Source: Spirosoma sp. SC4-14
GTDB lineage: Bacteria; Bacteroidota; Bacteroidia; Cytophagales; Spirosomataceae
Direction of reading: 5' to 3'
Length of the DNA stretch: 64,000 nucleotides
NCBI RefSeq assembly: GCF_037201965.1
Contig: NZ_CP147518.1
Location: forward strand, 7,309,001 to 7,373,000
A program made the translations under genes and the position numbers. This document shows positions 52,508 through 61,711 of this stretch, one piece after another. The notes under the pieces were generated by a model. The model searched no databases. It saw only the letters and a program-made list of their open reading frames with translations, and was not told where the DNA came from. The number at the start of each line of letters is the position of its first letter. Within the stretch, counting starts at the first letter, position 1.

Positions 52508-53209
52508 ATGAAAACCTTAACCACAAATCCGACTCATTTGCCCTCAGCCACCCCGTGGCTTTGGCGTGGCATTGTTCTGGCTCTACTACTTTGGGTAAGC
52601 ATCGATCTGTTTGTTCCGCAACGGCATAGTATCCGGCAGTTCGATCCGCAGGTAATGGCTCGTCAGGAAACGGCTATGTGGCGCTCTTACTATGAGAAGA
52701 AGCCTCTGCTCTTATTCTGGCAACTGGCCGCCAGCCTTCGCCAACACTTCCATGCTCCATTCTGGCGATCGTTCCGAATCGCTTTTGTGGCCACAAAAGC
52801 AGCTTTCGACTTTAAGAAAGGCCATTCCCGAGCCGATTACATGCAGGCACTTCCGCCGTTGATTGCCTATTACCAGTCTATTCAGGCAATAAGCATAGAG
52901 TCGTTTTCTATTGAAAAAGTAGCTCGGCTGGAGCTTGAATGGTGGATTATACATCGCCAGCGCGAACATTATTCCTACAACGATCTGGCTAAAGCATTGG
53001 CACAGACAGCTGCCGTTCAATATAATCAGCCCGTCCCTCACTTTGCAGTCTATGGACGCTGGCGGGCCGAAGCCATGCGCCTGCGGGACGAATCTGGCCA
53101 GCAATTGGGAGGCACCACCGAAACCGACTGGCAACGAATAGAACAGAAATTGGTCAGAGCCTGGACTGAGTTACATAAAGCACTTGGTGCAACAACAACT
53201 AGGAGTTAG
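52508..53209 (+). CDS. Single-pass membrane protein, unknown function
   Basis: A 233-residue protein with one hydrophobic segment near residue 20 (LWRGIVLALLLWVSIDLF), then a helix-rich soluble part with many tryptophans and arginines (FRIAFVATKAAFDFKKGHS, RLELEWWIIHRQREHY, HFAVYGRWRAEAM). Family unknown. The ATG at 52508 is preferred; an upstream GTG at 52475 is also in frame. It precedes a methyltransferase gene on the same strand with a 45-nt gap. Confidence 0.6.
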   Translation: MKTLTTNPTHLPSATPWLWRGIVLALLLWVSIDLFVPQRHSIRQFDPQVMARQETAMWRSYYEKKPLLLFWQLAASLRQHFHAPFWRSFRIAFVATKAAFDFKKGHSRADYMQALPPLIAYYQSIQAISIESFSIEKVARLELEWWIIHRQREHYSYNDLAKALAQTAAVQYNQPVPHFAVYGRWRAEAMRLRDESGQQLGGTTETDWQRIEQKLVRAWTELHKALGATTTRS

Positions 53210-53254
53210 CCAAAAATCGTTTTATCTAGTTGTATAGAAACACAGTTCTTCTCT

Positions 53255-54298
53255 ATGCAACTTACCATTTCGCCCGATAACCCACTTGAATGGCTGGCCT
53301 TACGGGCCAATCTGGTCCCGATTCCTCTCCTTCATGCTCAAATCATGCCCGTGTTGGCCAAAGCCGTACTGGAAGCGGCTGACAAAGGTGTTTTTGAAGC
53401 CACCAGCGACGCCCCCCAAACGCTCGACAACCTAACTTGTTCACTGAATTTAAACCGAAAAGCACTGGGCGAATTGATGGGGCTGCTAACGGCAATGGGC
53501 TATTTTACCTACCGCAATGAGCTGTTCTCATTAACTCCAATGGCCCGTCGATTCATGCTCAAAAACGACCCAATGTCGGTTTATGGGATGATGATTTTTA
53601 ACAATCGGGTCGTCTGGGACTGGATGAATCACCTGGGCGATTATCTCCAGACTGGCCAGGGCATTCAGTATCACGATACGCTTTCGGCCAACCAATGGCA
53701 CTATTATCAGGAAGCAATGGCAGCCGCCACTACTACCGAAGCCCGCGAATTTGGTCGTCGTGCGCCGGTTCCGAAATCGGCAACTCGTATGCTCGATATT
53801 GGCGGATCGCATGGACAACACTCGGTTGCGCTTTGCCGCAAGCTACCAGCCTTAACTGCTACTATTCTGGATTTGCCCCAGGCCATTGAACAGGCGGCTC
53901 CGCTCCTGGCGCAACAAGGTATGGGCAACCGCATTATTCATCAACCCGGCAATGCTCTCAACGACGATTTTGGCCAGAATGAATTCGACATTGTACTGCT
54001 GTCCAGTCTGGCTCACCATTTCACGTCTGAACAAAACCAACTCGTTACGCAAAAGGTAGCGCAGGCACTACGACCGGGCGGGGTCTTTATCGTCAATGAA
54101 TTTATCCGGCCCCAACTCGGTGCTAAACCCGATCTGGTTGGCAGCAGCACCGATTTGTTTTATGGCTTGAGTAGCACCGCCGGGAACTACAGTGTTAAAG
54201 AAATTCAGCACTGGCAGCAATTGGCAGGCCTAACGTCTCATAAAGTAGTCAGATACCGCACAATTCCCGGCCGGGCCATGGTCGTTGCCAAAAAATAA
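53255..54298 (+). CDS. SAM-dependent methyltransferase (O-methyltransferase type)
   Basis: A 347-residue enzyme of the plant-type O-methyltransferase layout: an N-terminal dimerisation winged helix (residues ~15-95; LDNLTCSLNLNRKALGELMGLL) and a C-terminal Rossmann methyltransferase (RMLDIGGSHGQHSVALC, motif I), with FDIVLLSSLAHHF and LRPGGVFIVNEF later. Similar to C20/O-methyltransferases of pigment or quinone paths, but the substrate is unknown. A structured leader and ferredoxin gene follow on the same strand. Confidence 0.8.
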   Translation: MQLTISPDNPLEWLALRANLVPIPLLHAQIMPVLAKAVLEAADKGVFEATSDAPQTLDNLTCSLNLNRKALGELMGLLTAMGYFTYRNELFSLTPMARRFMLKNDPMSVYGMMIFNNRVVWDWMNHLGDYLQTGQGIQYHDTLSANQWHYYQEAMAAATTTEAREFGRRAPVPKSATRMLDIGGSHGQHSVALCRKLPALTATILDLPQAIEQAAPLLAQQGMGNRIIHQPGNALNDDFGQNEFDIVLLSSLAHHFTSEQNQLVTQKVAQALRPGGVFIVNEFIRPQLGAKPDLVGSSTDLFYGLSSTAGNYSVKEIQHWQQLAGLTSHKVVRYRTIPGRAMVVAKK

Positions 54299-54365
54299 TT
54301 TCGTCTGACCGGATTTGTTATTGGAATGTTTTTGAACTACAACCTACTGCGTTGGGTTCGTTACG

Positions 54366-54373
54366 TACCTTTG
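54366..54373 (+). promoter_or_regulatory. Candidate -7 element (TACCTTTG) of the ferredoxin gene
   Basis: Exact TAnnTTTG match 68 nt after the methyltransferase stop. If used, it gives a leader of about 100 nt that contains the hairpin at 54387-54464. Confidence 0.5.
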
Positions 54374-54386
54374 TCTTATAGAAACT

Positions 54387-54464
54387 GGCGTTTGGTATAG
54401 AACTGTGCTACGGTTTGTGTCCTGATAAGCAGGGTAACCATGGCACGGTTCTATGCCAAACGCC
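54387..54464 (+). promoter_or_regulatory. Structured leader hairpin upstream of the ferredoxin gene
   Basis: Arms 54387-54408 (GGCGTTTGGTATAGAACTGT...) and 54443-54464 pair over 22 positions; the two departures from Watson-Crick pairing are G-U wobbles. Within the loop a second set of arms, GGTT...AACC and CCTG-ATAAG-CAGG, can stack. The structure ends 17 nt before the ATG at 54482. Confidence 0.55.
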
Positions 54465-54481
54465 TGAGAAAATTCACTTTT

Positions 54482-54787
54482 ATGAAATATAAAAAGCACG
54501 TCTTTATCTGTAACAATCAGAAACCAGCGCCTAAAAAATCCTGTGGAGAAGCACATGGCAACGAGCTAGTGGATGCCTTTAAAGCAGCTCTTGCCGAACG
54601 TGGCTTATTGAAAGAAATGCGCGCACAGCGAACCGGCTGCCTCGATGCCTGCGCTTTTGGCCCCTCGCTGGTCGTGTATCCCGAAGGAACTTACTATGGC
54701 AACGTTCAGCTATCCGATGTCGACGAAATTGTTGATAGCCATCTGGTCAACAATCAGCCTGTTGAGCGCCTGAAGTTAGATTTTTAA
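54482..54787 (+). CDS. Thioredoxin-like [2Fe-2S] ferredoxin
   Basis: A 101-residue protein. HVFICNNQK begins the fold and four cysteines are placed as in the Aquifex-type thioredoxin-like [2Fe-2S] ferredoxins: C in FICNNQ, KKSCGEAHG, and TGCLDAC. The family transfers electrons or acts in iron-sulfur related paths. The ATG at 54482 is chosen over an upstream in-frame ATG (54440) that would encode the hairpin. Next gene (HAD nucleotidase) begins 6 nt on, so they likely share an mRNA. The 5' region is unusually structured. Confidence 0.85.
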   Translation: MKYKKHVFICNNQKPAPKKSCGEAHGNELVDAFKAALAERGLLKEMRAQRTGCLDACAFGPSLVVYPEGTYYGNVQLSDVDEIVDSHLVNNQPVERLKLDF

Positions 54788-54793
54788 GTTCCG

Positions 54794-55483
54794 ATGTACA
54801 AACATCTTTTCTTCGATCTGGATCATACGCTGTGGGATTTCGACCGTAACTCAGCCGAATCGCTTACCGAGTTGTTCGAGACGTTTAACCTTGCCCAACT
54901 GGGTATTCCTTCGTCGGAAGAATTTAGTCGGCATTTCATTACGATCAACAAAAAGTTATGGGCCGACTTCGACCGTAATCTTATCGAACACACCTATATC
55001 CGGCAACATCGGTTTCCGCTGGTGTTCCAATCGCTGGGTGTCGATGAATCGGCCGTTCATGCCGACCTGAATGCCGAATACCTGCGGCTGTTGCCCCGAA
55101 AAGCGCATTTACTCGAATCGGCACGGGAAATTCTGGATTACCTGAAAGGGCGTTATACGATGCACATCATCACCAACGGATTTGCCGAAATTCAGGCTAT
55201 TAAGCTCGACAGTTCCGAAATTGCTCATTACTTCACCCATGTGATTACGAGCGAAACGGCAAATGCCAAAAAACCGAATCCGCTGGTTTTTCAGTATGCG
55301 ATGGAAATCAGCGGTACATCTACGGCCGAAAGTATTATGATTGGCGACAACTATGAAGCCGATATTCTGGGAGCAAAAGGAGTTGGGCTGGATACCATTT
55401 TCTATAATCCGCAGGGTATGCTTGTCGATGATCAACCTACTTACGACATTCGTCATTGGAAAGAACTGATGGCTATTCTGTAG
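54794..55483 (+). CDS. HAD family nucleotidase (YjjG-like)
   Basis: A 229-residue HAD phosphatase: motif [10 protein letters not shown] near residue 8, with the nucleophile aspartate and the second aspartate, motif [11 protein letters not shown], motif III lysine ([11 protein letters not shown]) and motif [19 protein letters not shown]. The YjjG family dephosphorylates nucleoside monophosphates, including non-canonical pyrimidines. Length is typical. It follows the ferredoxin gene closely. Confidence 0.88.
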   Translation: MYKHLFFDLDHTLWDFDRNSAESLTELFETFNLAQLGIPSSEEFSRHFITINKKLWADFDRNLIEHTYIRQHRFPLVFQSLGVDESAVHADLNAEYLRLLPRKAHLLESAREILDYLKGRYTMHIITNGFAEIQAIKLDSSEIAHYFTHVITSETANAKKPNPLVFQYAMEISGTSTAESIMIGDNYEADILGAKGVGLDTIFYNPQGMLVDDQPTYDIRHWKELMAIL

Positions 55484-55511
55484 TACCGCCCTACCCGAAC
55501 GATTACGAGCT

Positions 55512-56291
55512 ATGCAACTAAACTCATCAACCGCCCTCGTAACCGGAGGAGCTTCTGGCCTGGGCGAAGCCACTACCCGCCTGCTGGCTGCCAACGGCGC
55601 CAATGTTGTTATCGTGGATCTTAACGAAGACCGCGGTCATAATCTGGCCGACGAACTGGGCAACAAGGTCCGGTTTGTGAAAGCCAACGTCACCGATGAG
55701 GACGATGTACAGGCGGCTGTGAATCTGGCCGTCGAAACGTTTGGCGGGTTGCACATCAATGTCAACTGTGCAGGAATAGCCGAAGCCCGCAAAACGGTAG
55801 GCAAAGTCGATGGTGTTTATGGCGCTCACTCGCTGGCCGTATTCCAGAAAGTAGTATCGATCAATCTGATCGGCACCTTCAATGTGCTTCGGCTGGCAGC
55901 GCTGGCCATGGAGCATAACGAACCCAATGCCGAAGGCGAACGGGGAGTAATTATCAATACGGCATCGGTAGCGGCCTACGACGGTCAGATTGGGCAGGCG
56001 GCCTATTCGGCTTCGAAAGGTGGTATTGTGGGCATGACGCTGCCCATTGCCCGCGATCTGGCCCGGTCGGGCATCCGCGTAATGGCCATAGCGCCGGGTC
56101 TTTTCGAGACGCCTTTACTGGCTGGCTTACCCGAAGAAGCGCGGCTATCGTTAGGCCAGCAGGTACCATTTCCATCGCGGTTGGGCCGCCCGACCGAATA
56201 TGCTCTGTTGGCAAAAAGCATTATCGAAAACCCTATGCTCAATGGCGAAGTCATCCGGCTCGATGGAGCCATTCGAATGGCTCCGAAATAG
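55512..56291 (+). CDS. SDR family 3-hydroxyacyl-CoA dehydrogenase type II-like
   Basis: A 259-residue enzyme. [17 protein letters not shown] is the cofactor loop, [10 protein letters not shown] follows, the catalytic serine is in [14 protein letters not shown] and the tyrosine and lysine in [12 protein letters not shown]. The long [19 protein letters not shown] segment and [12 protein letters not shown] loop match the HSD17B10/3-hydroxyacyl-CoA dehydrogenase II group. It could act in branched-chain or fatty-acid oxidation. A perfect 29-bp inverted repeat separates it from the convergent TonB-receptor gene. Confidence 0.85.
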   Translation: MQLNSSTALVTGGASGLGEATTRLLAANGANVVIVDLNEDRGHNLADELGNKVRFVKANVTDEDDVQAAVNLAVETFGGLHINVNCAGIAEARKTVGKVDGVYGAHSLAVFQKVVSINLIGTFNVLRLAALAMEHNEPNAEGERGVIINTASVAAYDGQIGQAAYSASKGGIVGMTLPIARDLARSGIRVMAIAPGLFETPLLAGLPEEARLSLGQQVPFPSRLGRPTEYALLAKSIIENPMLNGEVIRLDGAIRMAPK

Positions 56292-56297
56292 ACATGC

Positions 56298-56363
56298 ATT
56301 GCCGTATTTATAAACAGAAGAGCCGCCCGAATGAGCGGCTCTTCTGTTTATAAATACGGCAAT
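56298..56363. terminator. Perfect 29-bp inverted repeat between convergent genes
   Basis: Arms 56298-56326 and 56335-56363 are exact complements (core CAGAAGAGCCGC / GCGGCTCTTCTG) with an 8-nt loop. Very strong bidirectional terminator candidate. Confidence 0.75.
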
Positions 56364-56386
56364 AAGTTATAAGAACGTTTCGCCCA

Positions 56387-59300
56387 TTAAAAAGTAAAGT
56401 TCAAACGGGCGAACAGGAACCGGCCGTTCATACCAAACTGAGATACGTTTCGTGAATATACAAACTGATTGGCATTTGACAGGTCCACTGTTGTAGCCGC
56501 TGCCCCGTACACAATAGTACCATTGGCATCGACACCGGTTGGGCGTTTGGCCGATACTGGACCATAGTTTTTGTCAGGATAAATGTCGAAGATGTTATTC
56601 GCTCCAACAACCACCTTCAAGGCATTATTCACCTGATAGCCAATTGACAAGTCGGTAATCACGCGACCTCCCCAAACGGGGTGTTCATTTTCAACGGCTT
56701 TCCCGTTAACAACAATAGCCCCGATCATGCCATCGCCATTCACATCAACTGTGTTTGGATCGGTCACTTTTCCGAAATACACATTCCGCAGGAAGAAATC
56801 AAACTTGTTCAGTGTCAGCGTATGGCTCAGGTTAAATTTAACCCGTGGCACTGCCTGCTCCATATAAATTCTGTTTGCTTCCGAATAGTAGTTGTTGATC
56901 TGCCCATTGTCGGCAAGGATTTTCGAGGCTTTAATATCGCCCACCTGCTTGGTTCTCGATATGGTTCCGGCTAAATCATTTTTCAATGAAACCCCGCCAC
57001 CGAGCGATGCGCGATGCGAAATTACCAAATCAATGCCTTTCGATTCGGTATCAATTGCATTCGAGAAGAACGTAGCTGCGGTTGCATTAGCCTGGTCGAA
57101 CAAATTTTGCAGTACCAGAGCCGAGCCGGTCACAGTGCCACTTGGCCGGGCAAACTGATCGGTTAGAACGACCCGATCGTTAATCCGAATAAAATAACCA
57201 TCGGCAGTAATGGTCAGACCTGCGCTGGGTATTTTAGCCGTAAAGCCAGCACTAACGCTTTTCGACCGTTCCTGCTTCAGTTGCGGAATACCCAGTAATT
57301 TGGCAGGTTGCGAGTTATTACTGAACGTACCTACTTCAAACGGAACGCCACCAACAAATTGAGTCGATGTTGAGTTAAAGTAAATCTGAGCCAGCGAAGG
57401 AGCCCGGAACCCTGTTGATACGGCTCCACGAATGTTGAAATTATCGGTCAGTTTGTAGCGAGTGGCCAGCTTGAAGTTTGTCGTACTTCCAAAGTCGGAA
57501 TAATTCTCAAACCGAACAGCCCCTTCCAGCAACCATCTGTTTGTTACATCTAATTCACCATCGGCATAGAGGGCCATGCTCTGGCGATTTGCATCTTTCG
57601 TTGCAGCCGCATTCTCGGGTCTGAAACCGGGGAATACCTGCGATCCTCCCGGACGAGCTGCACCAAAGAAATCAGATGGAGCAACCTGGGTCGACGTTGT
57701 AATCACATTTCCGTTTACATCGTAGCGTGCCCACGAATTTTCGTCGCCCGCCTTAATCCGATAGCTTTCAAACCGACCTTCTGCCCCAAAAGCGATGTTC
57801 AGCCCGGCAAGAACATCGAGCTTGCGGCTAAAATCAAGGTTTATGGTATTTTGTTTGAAGTTCAGTCCACCGGCATTAAATACGGTTGGCGATTTGTCTA
57901 ACAGTGTTGCGTTTACGGTATTCTCTACACCATAGTTGAACGTGTTTGAACCAAACGTATTACTCAGGTCATAATTAAACGAACCCAGCTTTCCGCGCAG
58001 ACCAGCCGCAAATGAACCATCCAGAATTTCAGAGTGAATTTCGGGTAGGAAGCCATTTATAAAAATTCCTGTGTAAGCACGCGATTGGTTCGGACGGCGA
58101 TAGAAACCAGCCGCAACACCTGTGCGACGACCATAGCCACCAAACGCGTAGAATTCGTGGTTTTCGTTAATGGGTATAGCAGAGTTCACAAAAAACTGGA
58201 GGCTTTTCAGACTCGATTGGCCGATCCGCATATTGAAATCGCTTCTTGTTAAACCACGGGCTACCAGTTCATTTTCGGTTACATCAACAGCCAATATCTT
58301 TTGCAGGTCAGCGATAGTACTGGCTCCTGCAATGCTTGCCTGAGTGGCGGCATCGAAGTAATTGACGCCTAAAGCCCCCTGTTTAATAGCATCGATATTG
58401 GTAGGCAATGTATTCACATTACCACCTGCTTTCAACGTTCTGTATTCAATTGCATTATAGCCATTGAATATAGTACCTGTGGTGGGCAAGGCCCGGCGTG
58501 TATAGCCCCGAACCTGCGCTGATCCCGTAAAGTTGATGAACCCTGCTTTAGCAATACGAACACCATAGTTGGCATCGATCTGCAAATTTCGGCCATCCAT
58601 GCCACCCGTAAAGTTGTTTGAACCCTGCGAAAAATTACCGCCACCATATACCGACATGGCTAACTTTCCGGTAGCCTCTTTCATTTTTACGTTGATGATA
58701 CCAGCAATAGCATCAGAACCATACTGAGCGGCTGCACCATCCCGCAAAACTTCAATCCGATCGATGGCATACGCAGGAATAGCATTTAAGTCGGTACCTA
58801 CCGAACCACGACCTGGCGTACCGTTTACATTGACCAGCGATGACGTATGTCTGCGTTTTCCATTCAATAATACCAGCACCTGGTCGGGTCCTAATCCCCT
58901 TAACTGCGCCGGATCAATGTGGTCAGTACCATCGGCTACGGTTGCTGTGTTAGAGGTAAATGAAGGCGCAACCATGTTCAGAATTTGGTTCAGGTTGTTT
59001 TGTGGAGCCTGAGTAGTAAGTTGCTGCACACTAATAATATCAACCGGCACGGGGCTTTCGGTTTTTACACGACCCGTACTTCTTGTTCCGGTTACAACTA
59101 CTTCCGATAAGTTTGCTGTTGTTTCTTTCAGTGCGGCATTGGCCACCACCGGTTCGCCACTGGTTACGGCAACCGGAATGCTCAATGTTTCGTAGCCCAC
59201 AAAGCTTACCCGAAGTGTATAATTACCCGGATTTAACTTAATCGTATACTCTCCGTTTGCATCGGCAGTGGTTCCGACGCTGGAATTCATAACAACAATG

Positions 59301-59437
59301 GTAGCTCCCGGAATAGCTGCTCTTGTCGTACCATCAGTAACACGGCCCTTAACGCCCTGGGCCAAAACAGCAGTAAGTGTAACCATAAATAAGGTTATAC
59401 TTGACATAAAACGATTCATGTAATTGTAGTTACGCAT
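56387..59437 (-). CDS. TonB-dependent outer-membrane receptor
   Basis: A 1016-residue receptor with a signal peptide (about 27 residues), a carboxypeptidase-regulatory-like domain (about 29-110; VKGRVTDGTTRAAIPGATI, GEYTIKLNPGNYTLRVSFVG), a plug domain (about 130-250; QLRGLGPDQVLVLLNGKRRH, YGSDAIAGIINVKM) and a 22-stranded barrel ending in a phenylalanine-terminated last strand (FARLNFTF). It imports a large substrate with TonB energy; the ligand is unknown. No SusD-like partner is adjacent, which suits siderophore or vitamin uptake better than polysaccharide. ATG codons at 59437 and 59419 are both possible. Confidence 0.88.
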   Translation of the reverse strand: MRNYNYMNRFMSSITLFMVTLTAVLAQGVKGRVTDGTTRAAIPGATIVVMNSSVGTTADANGEYTIKLNPGNYTLRVSFVGYETLSIPVAVTSGEPVVANAALKETTANLSEVVVTGTRSTGRVKTESPVPVDIISVQQLTTQAPQNNLNQILNMVAPSFTSNTATVADGTDHIDPAQLRGLGPDQVLVLLNGKRRHTSSLVNVNGTPGRGSVGTDLNAIPAYAIDRIEVLRDGAAAQYGSDAIAGIINVKMKEATGKLAMSVYGGGNFSQGSNNFTGGMDGRNLQIDANYGVRIAKAGFINFTGSAQVRGYTRRALPTTGTIFNGYNAIEYRTLKAGGNVNTLPTNIDAIKQGALGVNYFDAATQASIAGASTIADLQKILAVDVTENELVARGLTRSDFNMRIGQSSLKSLQFFVNSAIPINENHEFYAFGGYGRRTGVAAGFYRRPNQSRAYTGIFINGFLPEIHSEILDGSFAAGLRGKLGSFNYDLSNTFGSNTFNYGVENTVNATLLDKSPTVFNAGGLNFKQNTINLDFSRKLDVLAGLNIAFGAEGRFESYRIKAGDENSWARYDVNGNVITTSTQVAPSDFFGAARPGGSQVFPGFRPENAAATKDANRQSMALYADGELDVTNRWLLEGAVRFENYSDFGSTTNFKLATRYKLTDNFNIRGAVSTGFRAPSLAQIYFNSTSTQFVGGVPFEVGTFSNNSQPAKLLGIPQLKQERSKSVSAGFTAKIPSAGLTITADGYFIRINDRVVLTDQFARPSGTVTGSALVLQNLFDQANATAATFFSNAIDTESKGIDLVISHRASLGGGVSLKNDLAGTISRTKQVGDIKASKILADNGQINNYYSEANRIYMEQAVPRVKFNLSHTLTLNKFDFFLRNVYFGKVTDPNTVDVNGDGMIGAIVVNGKAVENEHPVWGGRVITDLSIGYQVNNALKVVVGANNIFDIYPDKNYGPVSAKRPTGVDANGTIVYGAAATTVDLSNANQFVYSRNVSQFGMNGRFLFARLNFTF

Positions 59438-59596
59438 GAGTTATATTTGCTTGTAAACAGGCAAAATAAAATATCATTTTGTATGTCACCAAATTATATT
59501 AATAATATTTTGAATACCCTTATTCCATACCGAATAAGTATATAATTGATCTTATTTTGCTAAAATGGCCCTCTACTGGCTGTTACGCACAAAAAA

Positions 59597-59618
59597 AGCC
59601 CACATTTGAATGTGGGCT
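59597..59618 (-). terminator. Intrinsic terminator of the FKBP gene
   Basis: A 10-bp stem AGCCCACATT / AATGTGGGCT with a 2-nt gap between arms, followed on the minus strand by a T-run of seven bases (59590-59596 read as A on the plus strand). It lies 25 nt past the stop. Confidence 0.75.
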
Positions 59619-59643
59619 AAAGCAACAACAGGAAGAAATAAAT

Positions 59644-60528
59644 TTATTTAGCAGATATTACCTGTAGCTCAAACAGCAACGGTGCATAGGGTGTAACGAT
59701 GTATGTATTGCCGCTAACTACACCTGTAGTGCCATAACCAAGAGCCGACGGAAAGATGATCGTTGCCGACTCGCCAACCCGTAGTTTTGACAGCCCCGCT
59801 TCAAACCCAGCTACATACTTACTCTGCCCAAGCGTTGCATCAAATGTACCGGCCCCTGTACTATCGAAGGCAGTTGCAGACCGAAGCATTTTCCCTTTAT
59901 ACTTGATCGTGATGGTCTGGCCCGCTGTCAATGTAGCGCCGGTAGGGTTCGTTACGGTCTTAATAATCTTCAATCCGGTAGACGACGAATCGGTAACGGT
60001 CAGTTTCTTATCGGCTATGTACTGCTGAATTTGCTCGGTTTCGGTACGCGAGCGGGCTAGTTTAACATCAAACCGAACAACCGAATAGGCAGGCAAATTG
60101 GCATTGACAGCCGCGCTTCCATAGGCCAGATAGGAAGGTAACAGGAAAGTAGCACGCTCTCCCTCATGCATAAGCAACAACCCCTCTTCAAGACCAGCCA
60201 GAATAGCCTGAATTCCCAGCGGATAATAAACAGGGCTACCAGCAGTAGTACTATCGACTAACGCACCACTCAGGTTATAAGACTTATACGAAAATTCAGC
60301 CTGGTCGCCAACCGTAGCTTTTTTCGCCGTGGAATTCGCCGTTGTAATGGCATAATATAATCCTGAGGATGTAGATTGCCAGCTTAATTTGCTGGTGTCG
60401 GTATACGCTTTAATCTGCTGATCGTTCTGCTTAAAATACTCACTCGACGGATCAGCACTCTCTTTCATACAAGAGGCCAATCCAAGCATAAACAAGGCAC
60501 TAAGAATTGATAAATGAAACTTTCGCAT
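59644..60528 (-). CDS. Double-domain FKBP-type peptidyl-prolyl isomerase lipoprotein
   Basis: A 294-residue lipoprotein (lipobox LGLASC near residue 20) with two FKBP domains. The first (about 70-160) has YSFKSYNLSG-like strands and AILAGLEEGLLLMHEGERATFLLPSYLAYGS; the second (about 185-290) has ITIKYKGKML, ATLGQSKYVAGFEAGLSKLRVGESATIIFPSALGYGT and ends VTPYAPLLFELQV. It should speed proline isomerisation in the periplasm or on the outer-membrane inner face. The ATG at 60528 is preferred over an upstream TTG at 60543. Confidence 0.85.
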   Translation of the reverse strand: MRKFHLSILSALFMLGLASCMKESADPSSEYFKQNDQQIKAYTDTSKLSWQSTSSGLYYAITTANSTAKKATVGDQAEFSYKSYNLSGALVDSTTAGSPVYYPLGIQAILAGLEEGLLLMHEGERATFLLPSYLAYGSAAVNANLPAYSVVRFDVKLARSRTETEQIQQYIADKKLTVTDSSSTGLKIIKTVTNPTGATLTAGQTITIKYKGKMLRSATAFDSTGAGTFDATLGQSKYVAGFEAGLSKLRVGESATIIFPSALGYGTTGVVSGNTYIVTPYAPLLFELQVISAK

Positions 60529-60614
60529 GGAATTGATTTTCAAATAGAGATACTAGGTAATACGATTATAGACCCTGCTTCGTGGCGTAGCGTTGGGAAG
60601 AGTGTGCTTTTTTT

Positions 60615-61670
60615 TCAATTTACGATCAGACTTGCTCCCGTTTTCAAGGCTTTGAAGCGATTGGCCGGGATATTTTTTGCAGCCAAAGCCTTTTCTAAAT
60701 CGTCAATAGGATCGCGGGCACCATCGTCGGCTAGAGGAAAAGTACCAAAATGAATGGCTATACTCTGTTCTGATCGAACGTCTTCATGAATCTCCACAGC
60801 CTGATCGGGCGAACAATGAATGGGCGACATAAACCACCGGGGTTTATAAGCGCCAATTGGAATCAGAGCTAGTCGCAACGGACCAAACTGCCGACCAATT
60901 TCTTTCAGAAACGGCCCATAACCGGTATCGCCGACAAAATATAGCCTACCCGCCACTTTGCTGTCGATAATAAAGCCAGCCCAAAGCGTTGCATCCCGAT
61001 CAAACAGGCCCCGGCCCGAAAAATGCTGCGCTGGTACGCAATGAATAGTCGTGCTGTCGTTATAAGCCACCGATTGCCGCCAGTCCATTTCCTGCACGTT
61101 CTGACAGCCTTCCTTTTCCAGAAAAGCTTTTACACCGAGTGGACAAAAAACGTGTGGTCGGTCGCGGTCGCACAGCTTCCGAACGGTGCCAATATCCAGA
61201 TGATCCCAGTGGTTATGGCTCAAAATCAATACGTCGATTTTGGGTAGGTTGTCGAATCGGATGCCGGGCGGATTGTTTCGCTTTGGACCCGCAAACTGAA
61301 ATGGACTTACCCGTTCGTAATAAACAGGGTCTGTCAGCACATTGAGGCCATCGAATTGCAGCAATACCGTTGAATGATTGATAAACGTAACCCGCACGGC
61401 TCGACCATCGACACGCGCTGGCGGTGGTGGCCCGGGTGGGTCGTTATGATAGGCAGGCCACCGCCCCTGATCGCGGGTCAGCATCCAGCGAATTGCTTCC
61501 CAAAACCCTTTGGCCTTTGCTCCATTCAGATTATAAAATTCTTTCCCATCAAAATGATCGCTAACCGGACCTTTATAGCGGGGGGCCGAAATCAGGTAGC
61601 CAATGACCAGAGCGGCCAGAACGATAACAAGCAGAAGCACTCCTAACAGAAGCAGAACTCGGGTCCACAT
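60615..61670 (-). CDS. MBL-fold metallohydrolase, NAPE-PLD/UlaG-like
   Basis: A 351-residue enzyme with an N-terminal membrane helix (residues ~5-27; LLGVLLLVIVLAALVIGYL) and a metallo-beta-lactamase domain. The zinc-binding motif is SHNHWDHLD; more ligands are in HCVPAQHFSGR, YFVGDTGYG and the final SIAIHFGTF. INHSTVLLQFDGLNVLTDPVYYERVSP and the order of motifs resemble bacterial NAPE-PLD homologues, which cleave N-acyl phosphatidylethanolamine, but other lipid-phosphate or lactone roles are possible. No lipid genes lie next to it. Confidence 0.8.
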   Translation of the reverse strand: MWTRVLLLLGVLLLVIVLAALVIGYLISAPRYKGPVSDHFDGKEFYNLNGAKAKGFWEAIRWMLTRDQGRWPAYHNDPPGPPPPARVDGRAVRVTFINHSTVLLQFDGLNVLTDPVYYERVSPFQFAGPKRNNPPGIRFDNLPKIDVLILSHNHWDHLDIGTVRKLCDRDRPHVFCPLGVKAFLEKEGCQNVQEMDWRQSVAYNDSTTIHCVPAQHFSGRGLFDRDATLWAGFIIDSKVAGRLYFVGDTGYGPFLKEIGRQFGPLRLALIPIGAYKPRWFMSPIHCSPDQAVEIHEDVRSEQSIAIHFGTFPLADDGARDPIDDLEKALAAKNIPANRFKALKTGASLIVN

Positions 61671-61683
61671 ACAGTACAGTAAA

Positions 61684-61697
61684 TTAATCGATTAATG
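61684..61697. promoter_or_regulatory. 14-bp palindrome ATTAATCGATTAAT
   Basis: A perfect palindrome in the 41-nt gap between the MBL-hydrolase start and the fasciclin stop. It could be an operator of the MBL gene or a chance AT-rich palindrome. Confidence 0.3.
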
Positions 61698-61711
61698 ACC
61701 CACGCCGTTCA

